Positions 21,472 through 32,205 of a stretch of 64,000 nt of DNA are shown piece by piece. Position 1 is the first letter of the stretch; each line of letters begins with the position of its first letter. The notes under the pieces are model-generated. The model did no database searches. It saw nothing but the letters and a program-made list of their open reading frames with translations, and had not been told where the DNA came from. The translations under genes were made by a program, and so were the position numbers. The stretch is from Vigna angularis (lineage: Eukaryota; Streptophyta; Magnoliopsida; Fabales; Fabaceae): contig NC_068974.1 of assembly GCF_016808095.1 (NCBI RefSeq), forward strand, positions 38,106,590 to 38,170,589, read 5' to 3'.

Positions 21472-22253
21472 GTTTTATATGATGATACTTGGGAAGAGAA
21501 AGTTGAGAAAAGATAGTTGTAAATAAGATGTTAGTTTTTGGAGCTAAAATGCTTTAGGATGTGAATGATTTTGGATGTCCTAAATGTTTGCAGCCAGGAA
21601 TATATATATAGATGAAAAATTTTGTAGGATAGCATCGGTTACATGAATGATTGAGGGTGGAGGCTTTGAGTTATGAGTTATGGGACCGGCAGGATGGAAA
21701 GGGCATATGTGTTGCCTTAGAAGTGTTTCTTAGAGATTAATGGGAGATGTTATAGTCGATAGTACATTATGACAAGCCAATCCACTTGAAATAGAGTAGA
21801 CGTATGATTTCAAATCTCATGAATGTAATGGTGTATGATCTCTCACTGTCCTTTGGCTCATAATTTGATCTATCCAGCTGTAAATCAACATTAGGTAACG
21901 TGAAGAAAACATGTTCAGAGCATGTTTGCCAAAACGTGGAATACGAATTAATCCATGAACAGGATTGGGACTTCACTTAGCCACGTCTCATTGGGAACAT
22001 GTGGAGGCTTAATGTTTCTCGTTGCAGAACAAGGTGGGGTTACGTAATGCACCCTACTTTATTCTTGATAAAAGTACTGTAGACAATAGCATGCAATATC
22101 TCATCTTTGCGCTCTCCTTCTTTTAACATCTATATATACGCTATCCTATACCTTCAAAAAACAACACAAGGCTTTGGAATCCTCTCAACCATTAAAATTT
22201 GGGTTCATTCTCTGTAAATTTGAGATTGATATCATCTTCAGTCAAGCTCAAAA
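21472..22253. promoter_or_regulatory. Bidirectional SAUR promoter
   Basis: 782 bp. Short TATA run at 21600-21611 for the minus gene, GGTCCCAT 21680-21687 and CATATG 21704-21709 on the minus strand, inverted repeat AAACATG-TTCAGAG-CATGTTT 21907-21927, CACGTCTCATTGGGAAC near 21983, and TATATATA near 22131 for the plus gene. Confidence 0.75.
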
Positions 22254-22532
22254 ATGGGTTTCCGTTTACCTGTCATCCGAAGGGCATCATTCACTGCAAG
22301 ACAAACAACTTCAAAATCTGAAGACATACCGAAGGGCTATTTTGCAGTTTATGTTGGAGAGAAACAAAATCGGTTTGTGATTCCCATCTCTTACTTGAAC
22401 CAACCTTCATTCCAAGACTTACTGAGTCATGCAGAGGAAGAGTTTGGGTATGATCATCCCATGGGAGGCCTCACAATTCCATGCAGTGAAGATGTCTTCC
22501 AACATACAATTTCTTGCTTCAAGGGACAATAG
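22254..22532 (+). CDS. SAUR: SAUR family auxin-induced protein (EKQNRF lineage)
   Basis: First member of the amplified plus-strand lineage: 92 residues, [53 protein letters not shown], then [17 protein letters not shown] and [20 protein letters not shown] in LLSHAEEEF and the single S (ASF rather than ASSF) are shared with 51989, its closest relative. The ATG is in the context CTCAAAAATGGG. A strong DST element follows the stop. Divergent from 21193. Confidence 0.95.
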   Translation: MGFRLPVIRRASFTARQTTSKSEDIPKGYFAVYVGEKQNRFVIPISYLNQPSFQDLLSHAEEEFGYDHPMGGLTIPCSEDVFQHTISCFKGQ

Positions 22533-22543
22533 ATCTCACTTTA

Positions 22544-22579
22544 GGAGACTCACATAGATTAATTAGAGACATTTTGTAC
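22544..22579 (+). promoter_or_regulatory. DST-type mRNA instability element
   Basis: GGAG-N5-CATAGATTA-N8-CATTTTGTAC: all three DST blocks intact, 11 bp after the stop. Identical copies follow 51989 and, with one change, 41903 and 58317. Confidence 0.82.
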
Positions 22580-23921
22580 AGTAGGCATCTTCTCGAATTG
22601 TAACTATTTTTACCAAATTTTGGGTAATGATGATGAATTCAAATTTTTCTATCTATTTTTCCCTTTCAATGTTTACTTCTCCCAGCACTTACAATGGTAT
22701 ACAGCAGTAAAAAGACTCGACTATTCTCATAAATTTCACAGCATAAATAAGAAACCCAAGTGCTCGGCAATCAGGGCAAGGCAGGGAAGGGGAAGAGATG
22801 TTAGTATTTTAAAAGGGGGCAAACGAGAAGAATCAATTTCTTTAGAAGGAGTTTCAGAGGTTTTTAAGTTTTTTATAGATCTGGTGGATTTTTCCCCAAC
22901 CAAGACAGTTATAATGGACTTAAAGTTAAGTTGTGTTGCTCCAATTCATTCGAATGGATAAGATCCATTGTCATAGAAATTTCATATGAATTTGATGTAA
23001 GGATTATCTATATATAATTATTCTATGAACATAATTTTCATTTTGTAAGAGGATAAGATTGCTTCTTTTGGTTGTTTGGATTGATAAACAAACATTACAG
23101 GAAAAAAGAAAAACAAAAAGAGAGAAATTACTTCATCCCATCCATCACCATGCGATTTCACCCACTTAAAAATCCTCATGGGGAAACATCACCTTTTATT
23201 CCGTTTTCTTTTCTAAATATTACCCAATAAAAAAGTAGGGCAATTTCTCGTCCTTGCATCATCTTGAGATCAGAGATTACAAACTTGGGCAATAATCCCC
23301 CATTCAAAGAGAAAGATACTTAATTTCTATTTTCATCCCTAAAAAGATGGTAGTATCTTAAAATAGTTCAAGGATTGAAGACTATTCAATTAATTGAGAG
23401 TTCGTAACTTCCACAACCAGTTGCTGCTTGATTCACATAGATGAAATGGGCCCTCCTCATATGAGCATAGACTTGTATGGATGGTTTTGATCTTTTGTCA
23501 AGCCATATTATAGATTTTCAGTGACGAGGGATGGTTCACAAAACTCTTAAAGTGAGATTAAATCAAAGCAGTACAGTTTCACAAAGACTTATACTTTCAA
23601 TGAGTTTTTCTCTTTATTTTCCTCCCTGTTAGATTGTAGTTATTTTGTCAATGAACTTAGCTAGAAAACGTAGACATAATAGCTGAATTTAAATCCCAGA
23701 CATTAAGGATTACTTGGAGACAACTAGTTAATTTCTTATTCGACAACTCAAAATTACAGATGAAGGAAATGTGAGAAAACTCTTCATGCAGGAAATTTAT
23801 TGTAACAATTACTGCACTGTCCAAATTAATAAAATAAAATTGGACAGAGACTATTTTCATGCTAAGAAACTATGCTACAAAACTTTTGTATATACATTTA
23901 AATCAGTCTGATCCTCACGGA
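22580..23921. repeat. P-type convergent spacer
   Basis: Recurs at 42231-43539, 52314-53381 and 58645-60037. Marker words: AGTGCTCGGCAATCAGGGCA, TTTTTCCCCAACCAAGACAG, TTCATCCCATCCATCACCAT, TTCATGCAGGAAATTTATTG. No reading frame is shared by the copies, so it is treated as non-coding. Confidence 0.8.
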
Positions 23922-24200
23922 TTAGCACCTCATTAAGCGAGAAGTGATATCCAAGAACACATCTTCTCTGCAAGGAATTGTGAGACCACCCATTGGATGC
24001 TCATATCCAAAATCTTCCTCAGTTTGACTCAACAAATCTTGAAACAAAGGTTGGTTCAAGTATGATACAGGAATCATAAACCGCTTCATTTGATCTCCAA
24101 CATAGACTGCAAGGTAACCCTTTGGCACATCCACAGCTTTTGAAGATGCTTGGATTGCTGGAAGGGAAGCCTTTCGGATACCAGGTAAACGAAAACCCAT
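23922..24200 (-). CDS. SAUR: SAUR family auxin-induced protein (RLMRC subgroup)
   Basis: 92 residues: [72 protein letters not shown], ending [15 protein letters not shown]. Subgroup mates are 43540, 53382 and 60038. L in NQPLF and D in EEDFGYEHP are subgroup marks. Unlike those three it keeps GGTCCCAT (24414-24421) in its promoter, next to CACATG instead of CATATG. Divergent partner: 24986. Confidence 0.94.
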   Translation of the reverse strand: MGFRLPGIRKASLPAIQASSKAVDVPKGYLAVYVGDQMKRFMIPVSYLNQPLFQDLLSQTEEDFGYEHPMGGLTIPCREDVFLDITSRLMRC

Positions 24201-24985
24201 CTTTTATATATTGATTGTTGGGAAGAGAAAGTTGGGAATAGAGAGTTGTAGATAAGATGCTAGTTTTTGAAGTTAAAATGCCTTAGGAAGTGAATGATAT
24301 TTGTTGTCCTAAATGCTTGCATCCATGAACATATATATATAGAGCTAGAAAGTTTTGTAGGATATCATCTCGTACTTGAATGATTGAGGGTGGATGGCTA
24401 TGAGATAAGAGTCATGGGACCGATAGGACAGAAAAAGCACATGGTGTTGCCTTGGAAGTGTTGCTTAGGGATTAATGGGAGATGTTATAGTTGACAGTAC
24501 ACTATCCCAAGCCAATCCACTTGAAATAGAGTAGACATATGATTTCAAATCTCATGAATATAATGGTCTGTGATATCTCACTGTCCTCTGCCTTATAATT
24601 TGATCTATCCAGCTGTAATTTCAACAATAGGTAACGTGAAGAAAACATGTTCAAAGCATGTTTGACAAAACGTGGAATACCAATTAATCCATGAACAGAC
24701 TTGGGCCTTCACTTAGCCACGTCTCATTGGGAACATGTGAAGGCTTAATGTTTCCTGCTGTTCAACAAGGTGGGGTTACACACCTGCACCCTACTTTATA
24801 GAAGCACTGCAGACAACACCACGCGATATCTCATCATCTCTATGCTTTCCTTCTTTTAGCATCTATATATACACACTCCTATACCTTCAAAAAACAACAC
24901 AAGCCTTCCGAATCCTCAAGCATCAAAACTTAGATTCATTCTCTTAAATTTGAGATTGTTCTTCTTCCTTAAACGAGCTCAAAAA
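24201..24985. promoter_or_regulatory. Bidirectional SAUR promoter
   Basis: 785 bp. TATA run 24331-24341 (minus), GGTCCCAT 24414-24421, inverted repeat 24643-24663 (loop TTCAAAG), CCACGTCTCATTGGGAAC near 24718, TATATATAC 24864-24872 (plus). Confidence 0.75.
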
Positions 24986-25261
24986 ATGGGTTTCCGTTTA
25001 CCTGCCATCCGACGGGCATCATCATTCACAGCAAGACAAACATCTTCAAAATCTGAAGACATACCAAAGGGCTATTTTGCCGTTTATGTTGGAGAGAAAC
25101 AAAATCGCTTTGTGATTCCCATCTCTTACTTGAACCAACCTTCATTCCAAGACTTACTGAGTCAAGCTGAGGAAGAGTTTGGATACGATCATCCCATGGG
25201 AGGCCTAAGAATTCCTTGCAGTGAAGATGTCTTCAAGTACACAATTTCTTGCTTCAATTAA
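24986..25261 (+). CDS. SAUR: SAUR family auxin-induced protein (EKQNRF lineage)
   Basis: 91 residues. It has the two-serine [13 protein letters not shown]-terminus and R in GGLRIPC. It ends CFN with TAA; compared with 63539 (CFNGQ) four extra bases (TAAT) follow the AAT codon and bring the stop forward by two codons. The same change is in 38101 and 54438, so it predates their duplication. The DST-like region at 25284-25318 reads GCAG..ATAACTT..CATTTTGTAC, so two of three blocks are altered. An in-frame TTG-led leader upstream is not used as start: every sister starts at this ATG. Confidence 0.94.
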   Translation: MGFRLPAIRRASSFTARQTSSKSEDIPKGYFAVYVGEKQNRFVIPISYLNQPSFQDLLSQAEEEFGYDHPMGGLRIPCSEDVFKYTISCFN

Positions 25262-25318
25262 TGGACAAATAGATCTCACTTTAGCAGACTGACATAACTT
25301 ATTAGAGACATTTTGTAC

Positions 25319-27185
25319 AATAGGCAACTTCTTGAACTTGTAACCATTATTACCAAATTTTTATTAACGATGATGAATTGAAATGCTAAGTTTCTATCTA
25401 TTTATCAATTTCAGTTTTTAGTTCTCCCAGCAATTAGAATGGTATACAATACCAAAAAGACTCGATTATTCTCTTAAATTTCACAGCATGAGAAAACCAA
25501 GAGCTTCACAAGATAGGACAATTAGGGGGCAAAGATATTAGTATTTTGCTAGACCGAGGAGAAGCATCAATTTCTGTAGAACGGGTTTGGAAGATTTTTA
25601 AATATTTTATAAACACGTAAAATTAATGGTCTCAATCATTCACGAGATTTTGCACCTGCCAAGGCAGTTATGATAGACTTAATTAAGTTTTGTTGTTCCC
25701 ATTTAATTCGATGGGATGATGTAAGGTTTCGTTTATCTATATATTGATTTCGAGAATAATTTTCCACTTTATAAGAGGATGAGATTTTAGTTGAAGTCGT
25801 TTCTTTTAGCTGTCATACAGATATTGCTACCATCAGCATGCTTTATTTTGATTGATATTCATATTATCTTTCTTGATTACTGATTGCTTTATCACATGTT
25901 TCTTTTTCTTGATTGACATAGCAGCTGAAATTCAGGAACTTCTCAATACTATGCTGAACTTCAGAAATACTTTCGACAAGGATGCTAATCTGGCTCATGC
26001 AATAGTTAAAATATATATTAGATGGTTAACAATGGAGAAGATTATCAGAGTAATGCGGGATAAGTTTTGATGGAGTACTTGTGAGACAAAAAATGGAAAA
26101 GAGAAGGTATAGTATATTATTAAAGGGGAATGTTTCACAATCACAAGAAATTCACTCCGTACAAAATGAACCTCAAGAGTTGCTTTTATAGACCTACAGA
26201 AAGTGCTCACATATATACTCAACAAGTACTAAAATATTCATTAAAGAGACTTATATAAAGTATTTGATTGAGATTTAAGACAAGTTTATATTAGTACGCC
26301 ATATTTAAAATATAATTTATTTTCTGTTCAAGAAGGAAACTGATAAAGATTGGCCGAGTTAACGAGACAATAAATCTGGGAAGGCAGAAATATAAGGTCA
26401 AAATTTCTTTAATTTGTGGAAAAAATATAGAAATCTTTGTTAAAGAGCCCATATAATGACTGATTTAAATCTAGTTTGCAATTATATATCAATCTATGAT
26501 TAGAGGCCTTTTAAAAATTACACTGTAATGTATATTTCAATCGAATTTATGTTTTATTCTAGCCCTAAAACCAACTAATGTGCTGAATTGCCCATGTGAA
26601 GACAGTGTTGTTACTCAACTAAGTGAGATGAAGATTTCTTTATCATAATTGGATCTTCCATATGGTGCTGCTACATAAGACCCAATTAATGACAACTGGG
26701 CGTGGCATACAGATATGAAATTACTCTCCCGTGGTTTTTCTTGTGTTTAATCTGGCCATGCTAATTTAATCATTTCCTTTGTTCGATTATAGGGACGAAA
26801 TCTTGTGTCGGTCAGGTCATTTTTTTGTGACAGTCCACATAGACATCAGAGATAGATGAAACAGAAACTAATAAAGCTAGGTCGTCCTCATGAAACATAA
26901 TGAGTCTTGGTTTCTTTCACCCTTTTCAGCACTTTGAAAAGAAACTTTCGATTTCACAATTCCAAACTGAATGTTCAGATTATTAAATCCCGTTTGTTTT
27001 CGTAATAGCAAATAAGAAGGAATTAAGACAACTAAGGTAATGGTCATAAACCTCATCTTTGTGTGAATATTTTTACACTTGCATGAGTATCATAAAAAAA
27101 ATGAGAATATTTTCAACAACAAAACTTGAATTACATAAATTCTGTCAATTGATGCTAGGTTCAGTCTTCACAGGATTAGAAGCTA
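25319..27185. repeat. T-type convergent spacer
   Basis: 25319-26720 is copied at 38432-39780 and 54772-56110. An exon-like stretch near 25919-26070 (after a T-rich run and TAG, 49 codons, IAAEIQELLNTML..) is open here only: a one-base difference puts a stop early in the other two copies. I do not recognise it. From 26720 to 27185 the DNA is unique to this copy. Confidence 0.7.
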
Positions 27186-27363
27186 TTAGTTCAAACGAGA
27201 AGTGATCTCTAAGAACTCTTCTTCTCCACAGGGAATTGTAAGACCACCCGTTGGATGTTTATACCCAAATTCTTCCTCAGCAAGAATCAACAATTCTTGA
27301 AACGACGTTTGCTTTAAGTATGATGTGGGGATCACAAACCTCTTCATTTTCTCTCCGACAAAA
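27186..27363 (-). pseudogene. 5'-truncated SAUR fused to spacer DNA
   Basis: SAUR from [17 protein letters not shown] through [12 protein letters not shown] and [17 protein letters not shown] to a normal stop, but everything before VGEK is missing. Upstream on the minus strand the DNA becomes P-type spacer (same as 23541-23880), so a recombination joint lies at about 27363. No ATG starts the frame. T in [11 protein letters not shown] and K for N are unusual, as expected for an unconstrained copy. Confidence 0.88.
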
Positions 27364-28205
27364 ATCTTAAAGTGAGATGAAATCAAAGCAGTACAGTTTC
27401 ACAAAGACTTATGATGAGTTTTTCTCTGTTATATTGTAGTTATTTTGTCATTGAACTTAGCTAGAAAATGTAGAGATAATAGTCGAATACAAATCCGAGA
27501 CATTAAGAAGTACTTGGAGACAACTAACTAATTTCTTATTCGACAACTACATAGCTCAAAATGACAGATGAAGAAAACGTGAGAAAACTCTTCATGCAGG
27601 AAATTTGTCGTAACATTTGCTATCCTGTCCAAAGTAATATAATAAAAATGGAGAAAGAATATTTTCAAGGTAAGACACTATGCTTCAATGGACAATGAAT
27701 TTCGCACTTTAGGATATCGACATACATCGGTAGAGACATTTTTGTACAATAGGCTTCTTCTCTATCATATAAAAATCATGAAATTTTGAGCAATGATGAT
27801 GATTCCAATTGCTAAGTCTTTTGTTTATCATTACAATGTTCACTTCTTCTCCCTGCAATTATAATGGTAGACAATACTAGAAGGTTGTATGTTCCAACAA
27901 AAAGACTTGATTATTCTCACAAATTCCTCAACCTAACAAACCCAGATCTGCACAATCAGGGCAGGGCAGAGCAGAGAAATCTATGAGGGATGCATTTTTA
28001 ACTATTTCTTATTCAGTAATTATGTAGATCAGATTCATAGAAAATGTGAGAAAAAACTTCGTGGAGATAACTTATCATTCAGATGAAATTTCTTTTACAA
28101 AGTCAGATATAAAAACTGGGGAAGGAATATACCAAGGTAAGAAACTACGATACAAAAATGTGTCAAGTATATGTCAACATCTAAGTTAGTTCCATCTTCA
28201 TCCAG
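27364..28205. repeat. Mosaic spacer
   Basis: 27364-27685 matches the P spacer near 23541-23880. At about 27685 it switches to the DNA that follows the truncated SAUR at 20683 (CAATGAATTTCGCACTTTAGG). Two recombination joints lie within 900 bp. Confidence 0.75.
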
Positions 28206-28484
28206 TTAACAGCTATTTAAGCGAGAAGTGATATCTAAGAACAAATCTTCTCCACAAGGAATTGTTAGACCACCCAATGGATGGTCATACCCAAATTCTT
28301 CCTCAGCTTGAATCAACAAATCTTGAAACAAAGGTTGGTTCAAAAATGATACAGGAATCATGAACCGCTTCATTTTTTCTCCAACATAGACTGCAAGGTA
28401 GCCCTTTGGCAGGTCCATAGCTTTTGAAGATGCTTTGATTGTATGAAGGGATGCCTTCTTGATACCAGGTAAACGAAAACCCAT
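28206..28484 (-). CDS. SAUR: SAUR family auxin-induced protein (TIKASSK subgroup)
   Basis: 92 residues: [70 protein letters not shown] (L for M), ending RLNSC. Subgroup mates: 40848 and 57196. L in DLPKG and I in LLIQ are private. The promoter has lost GGTCCCAT: the site reads TCATTCTCATGAC instead. Divergent partner: 29270. Confidence 0.94.
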   Translation of the reverse strand: MGFRLPGIKKASLHTIKASSKAMDLPKGYLAVYVGEKMKRFMIPVSFLNQPLFQDLLIQAEEEFGYDHPLGGLTIPCGEDLFLDITSRLNSC

Positions 28485-29269
28485 GTTTTGTGTATTGATA
28501 CTTGGGAAGAGAAAGTTGGGAATTGAGAGTTGTAGATAGGATACTAGCTTTCCAAGTTAAAATGCCTTAGGATGTGAATGATTTTTGCTGTCCTAAATGC
28601 TTGCAACCATGAATATATATATATAGAGATAATTTTTTTTGCAGGATATCATCTGGTACTTGAATAATTGAGGGTGGATGGCTGAGAGATAAGAGTCATG
28701 AGAATGATAGGACAGAAAGGGCACATGGTGTTGCCTTGGAAGTTTCTTAGGGATTAATGGGAAATGTTATAGTTGACAGTACACTATCCCAAGCCAATCC
28801 ACTTGAAATAGAGTAGACGTATGATTTCAAATCTCATGAATATAATGGTCTATGATATCTCATTGTCCTTTGCCTATAATTTGATCAATCCAGCTGTAAT
28901 TCAACATTAGGTAACGTGAAGAAAACATGTTCAAAGCATGTTTGACAAAACGTGGAATACCAATTAATCCATGAACAGACTTAGGCCTTCACTTTGCCAC
29001 GTCTCATTGGGAACATGTGGAGGCTTAATGTTTCCTGCTGTTCAACAAGGTGGGGTTACACACCTGCACCCTACTTCATGCTTGATAGAAGTACTGCAGA
29101 CAACACCACGCGATATCTCATCTCAATGCTTTCCTTCTATTAGCATCTATATATACAATATCCTATACCTTCAAAAACAACACAAGCGTTCCGAATCCTC
29201 AAGCATCAAAATTCAGATTCATTCCCTGTAAATTTGAGATTGTTCTTCTTCCTTAAACGAGCTCAAAAA
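28485..29269. promoter_or_regulatory. Bidirectional SAUR promoter, GGTCCCAT lost
   Basis: 785 bp. TATA run near 28614 (minus). The GGTCCCAT position holds ATTCTCAT. Inverted repeat 28923-28943 intact; plus TATA near 29147. Confidence 0.72.
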
Positions 29270-29551
29270 ATGGGTTTCCGTTTACCTGCCATCCGACGGG
29301 CATCATCATTCAAAGCAAGACAAGCATCTTCAAAATCTGAAGACATGCCAAAGGGCTATTTTGCCGTGTATGTTGGAGAGAAACAAAATCGGTTTGTGAT
29401 TCCCATCTCTTACTTGAGCCAACCTTCATTTCAAGACTTACTGAGTCAAGCTGAGGAAGAGTTTGGATATGATCATCCCATGGGAGGCCTCACAATTCCA
29501 TGCAGTGAAGATGTATTCCAACATACAATTTCTTGTTTCAAGGGACAATAA
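29270..29551 (+). CDS. SAUR: SAUR family auxin-induced protein (EKQNRF lineage)
   Basis: 93 residues. [32 protein letters not shown] has K for T and M for I; SYLSQPSF has S for the usual N. Ends [12 protein letters not shown]. The following DST region (29563-29594) keeps GGAG and TAGATTA but the last block reads CATTTTTTAG without GTA, so message decay may be slower than for sister genes (inference). Divergent from 28206. Confidence 0.94.
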   Translation: MGFRLPAIRRASSFKARQASSKSEDMPKGYFAVYVGEKQNRFVIPISYLSQPSFQDLLSQAEEEFGYDHPMGGLTIPCSEDVFQHTISCFKGQ

Positions 29552-29562
29552 ATCTCACTTTA

Positions 29563-29594
29563 GGAGACTGACTAGATTATTAGAGACATTTTTT
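29563..29594 (+). promoter_or_regulatory. Degenerate DST element
   Basis: First two DST blocks present, third block without the GTA end. Confidence 0.5.
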
Positions 29595-30932
29595 AGAATA
29601 GGCATATTCTCAAACCTGTAACTATTATTACAAAATTTTGAGAAATGATGATGAATTCCAATACTAAGTTTCTGTCTATTTATCCATTTCAAATTTTACT
29701 TTTCACAACAATTAGAATGGTATACAGCATCAACAAGACTGGATTATTTTTATAAATTTCACAGCATGAAAAACCAAGAACGAAAACAAGGCAGGGAGGG
29801 GCAGAGATATTAGTATTTTGTTAGGCCGAGGAGAAGCATCAATTTAAATATTTATAAACACCTAAAACTAATGGTCTCAATCATTCACGTGATTTTGCAG
29901 CTGCCACAGCAGATATGATGGACTTAAAATTAAGTTTTGTTGTTCCCATTTAATTCGATGGGATGATGAAAAGTTTGGTTTATTTATATATTGATTCCAA
30001 GCATAATTTTCAATTTTATAAGAGGATGAGATTTTAATTGTTTGCATTGTTAAATAAACATTACAGAAGAAAGAAAACAGGGAGAAATTACTTCACCTCA
30101 TCCATCACCATGTGATTGCACTCACTAAAATCCTTATCGGGGCAAAACCTCACTTTTTATTCCATTTTCATTTTTCAATTATAACCAACAAAAAGGCAGG
30201 GCAATTGCTTGTCCTTTGCATCATCTTGAGATCCCATGTTTCGAACTTGTATGGATGCTTAATTTCAATTTGCATAAAAAAAGATAGAATAACTATTAAC
30301 TATCATAGCCAGTTGTGCTGCAAAGCCAATAAACATAATCATGGCAAGAATGTGTTGCTGCTTGATTCAGAAATGAAAAATTGTTAATCATAAAGAATTG
30401 GATCCTCGTTCATACGTGGTTCACAGAGACTTGTATGGATGGACCTGATATCGTGTCAGGCCATATTTTAGATTTTCAGTTCCAGGGATAGTTCACAAAA
30501 ATCTTGAAGCACGACGAAATCAAAGAAGTTCAGTTTGACAAATAGTTGTTATTTCGATTACTTGTTCTCTTTGTTTCTCTGATGCATCCGTCATTTTTGT
30601 TTTAAACTTATCTTCTTTTCCTTTCTCTTATAATGTAGTTTTTTTTGGTTATTGAACTTATAAAATGTAGAGATGATAGCTGAATGTAAATTTGATACAT
30701 TAAGAATTAATTGGTTAGCAACAACTAGCTAATTTCTTATTCAACAACTAATAGGTAGATCAGAATGACAGATGAAGAATATATGTGAGAAAACTCTTCA
30801 TGTACGAAATTTCTCATAAAGCTTTTATACTGTCCCAACATAGATAACAAAAACGGACAGAAATTTTCAAGGTAACAAAATATGCTACAAAAAATTGTGT
30901 CTATACATTTTCATCAGTCTCGTCTTCATGGA
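29595..30932. repeat. Q-type convergent spacer
   Basis: Copied at 44929-46285. Marker words: GGAGGGGCAGAGATATTAGT, TTCACCTCATCCATCACCAT, CAAAACCTCACTTTTTATTCC, GGACCTGATATCGTGTCAG. No gene. Confidence 0.8.
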
Positions 30933-31211
30933 TTAGATCCTCATCAAACGAGAAGTGATATCCAAGAACTCATGCTCTCCGCAAGGAATTGTGAGACCAC
31001 CCATTGGGTGATCATACCCAAATTCTTCTACTGCTTGACTCAACAAGTCTTGAAATGATGGTTGGTTCAAGAATGACACAGGGATTACAAAACGCTTCAT
31101 TTTCTCTCCAACATAGACTGCAAGGTGACCCTTTGCCACCTCCATACCTTTTGAAGATGCTTCGTTTGTAGCAAATGATGCCTTTCTCATACCAGGTAAG
31201 CGGAATCCCAT
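30933..31211 (-). CDS. SAUR: SAUR family auxin-induced protein (NEASSKG subgroup)
   Basis: 92 residues: [72 protein letters not shown], then [22 protein letters not shown] replaces VPKGYL, losing the proline and tyrosine that mark the start of the core in nearly all others. Only the last residue differs from the copy at 46286, 15.35 kb away. Start is MGF, not the in-frame upstream codons. GGTCCCAT (31411-31418) and CATATG (31435-31440) are kept. The plus partner at 32003 is dead. Confidence 0.93.
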   Translation of the reverse strand: MGFRLPGMRKASFATNEASSKGMEVAKGHLAVYVGEKMKRFVIPVSFLNQPSFQDLLSQAVEEFGYDHPMGGLTIPCGEHEFLDITSRLMRI

Positions 31212-32002
31212 TCTTGTATGTGATGAGACTCGGGACAATAGTGTTACCAAAAAAAGACTATGTAAGATCCAAGCTTTTGAGCTGCTTTGGGAAGTTTATG
31301 ATATTTGTTGTGCTTAATGCTTGCAAACTTGAATATATATAGAGATGACGAATTCTTTGAAATTGTTGTCTGCATAAATAATTGAGGGGGAAAGCTAAGA
31401 GATATGAATCATGGGACCAACAATTAGACAGGGGCATATGGTGTTGCCTTGTAGGACTTTATCAAGGATGAATGTAACATGTCATAGTGTATAGTACGGG
31501 TCCCACCTTCTCAAGAATCCACTTCAAATAAAACTGACGTTTGATAAACCTCTAAAATATAATGGTCTAATATCTCCTCCTATCCGTAGCCTTATAATTC
31601 AATAGTCAGAAACTACTTCCCATCTATAATGTACTTCAATATTAGGCCGCATTATCAATCTGGAGAAAACATGTTCCAAGCATGTTCACATCATTATGAA
31701 ATACCAATTAATGCATGAATAAATGTTTAATATCACTTAGGGACGTCTAGGTTGTTTGATAAGGTGGTGGGCTTATACATGTACACACCTGTATCCTTGA
31801 TAGAGGCATTGAAGACAGAACCACATGATATCTCATGTGTATACCCTCCATCTTTTAACGGTCTTTTTCTTCTAATTCAGTTAGTAGGAAGTCTTTAAAA
31901 CTATATATACACTATCTTTTTTGCACTCCCAAGCATCAATATTTTGGTCCATTCTTTCTCAATCTCGGATTGTTCTTCTTTCTTCTAATAAAAAGCTCAA
32001 AA
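31212..32002. promoter_or_regulatory. Bidirectional SAUR promoter, partner dead
   Basis: 791 bp. TATA near 31335 (minus), GGTCCCAT 31411-31418, CATATG 31435-31440, inverted repeat 31667-31687 with one end base changed (CATGTTC), plus TATA near 31903. Confidence 0.72.
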
Positions 32003-32205
32003 ATAGGGTTCCGGTTTTCTTGCTAATCGACATGCATCATCCACAGCTGGGTGAGCAGCTTCAAAATCTGTAGAAGTGCCGAAAGGATATCTTGCAGTGT
32101 ATGTTGGAGAGAAACAGAAGGGGTTTGTGATTCCAATATCATATTTGAACCAACCTTCCTTCTAAGATTTATTGAGTCAAGAGTAGGAAGAGTTTGGATA
32201 TGATC
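32003..32205 (+). pseudogene. SAUR pseudogene
   Basis: Divergent partner of 30933. The start codon is broken (ATAGGGTTCC for ATGGGTTTCC), and there are stops at TGA in GGG-TGA-GCA, TAA in TTC-TAA-GAT and TAG in GAG-TAG-GAA. Homology ends at GGATATGATC, where unrelated DNA shared with the copy at 47461 begins. The core reads [26 protein letters not shown] before the break. Confidence 0.92.

Noticed and set aside
22620..22961. Frame MGNDDEFKFF.. downstream of 22254 (also 52355)
   Set aside because: Lies in the P spacer; frames differ between copies and no domain is recognised.
24950..24985. In-frame extension [12 protein letters not shown] upstream of many plus-strand SAURs
   Set aside because: The first codon is TTG, not ATG; the segment is the conserved 5' leader. 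The ATG in CTCAAAAAATGGG is shared by all copies and gives the family length.
28971..29231. Open frame in the divergent promoter, also at 41649, 44304, 54194 and 58061
   Set aside because: It recurs because the promoter recurs; its frame is broken in other copies and it spans the TATA box and leader of the plus SAUR.
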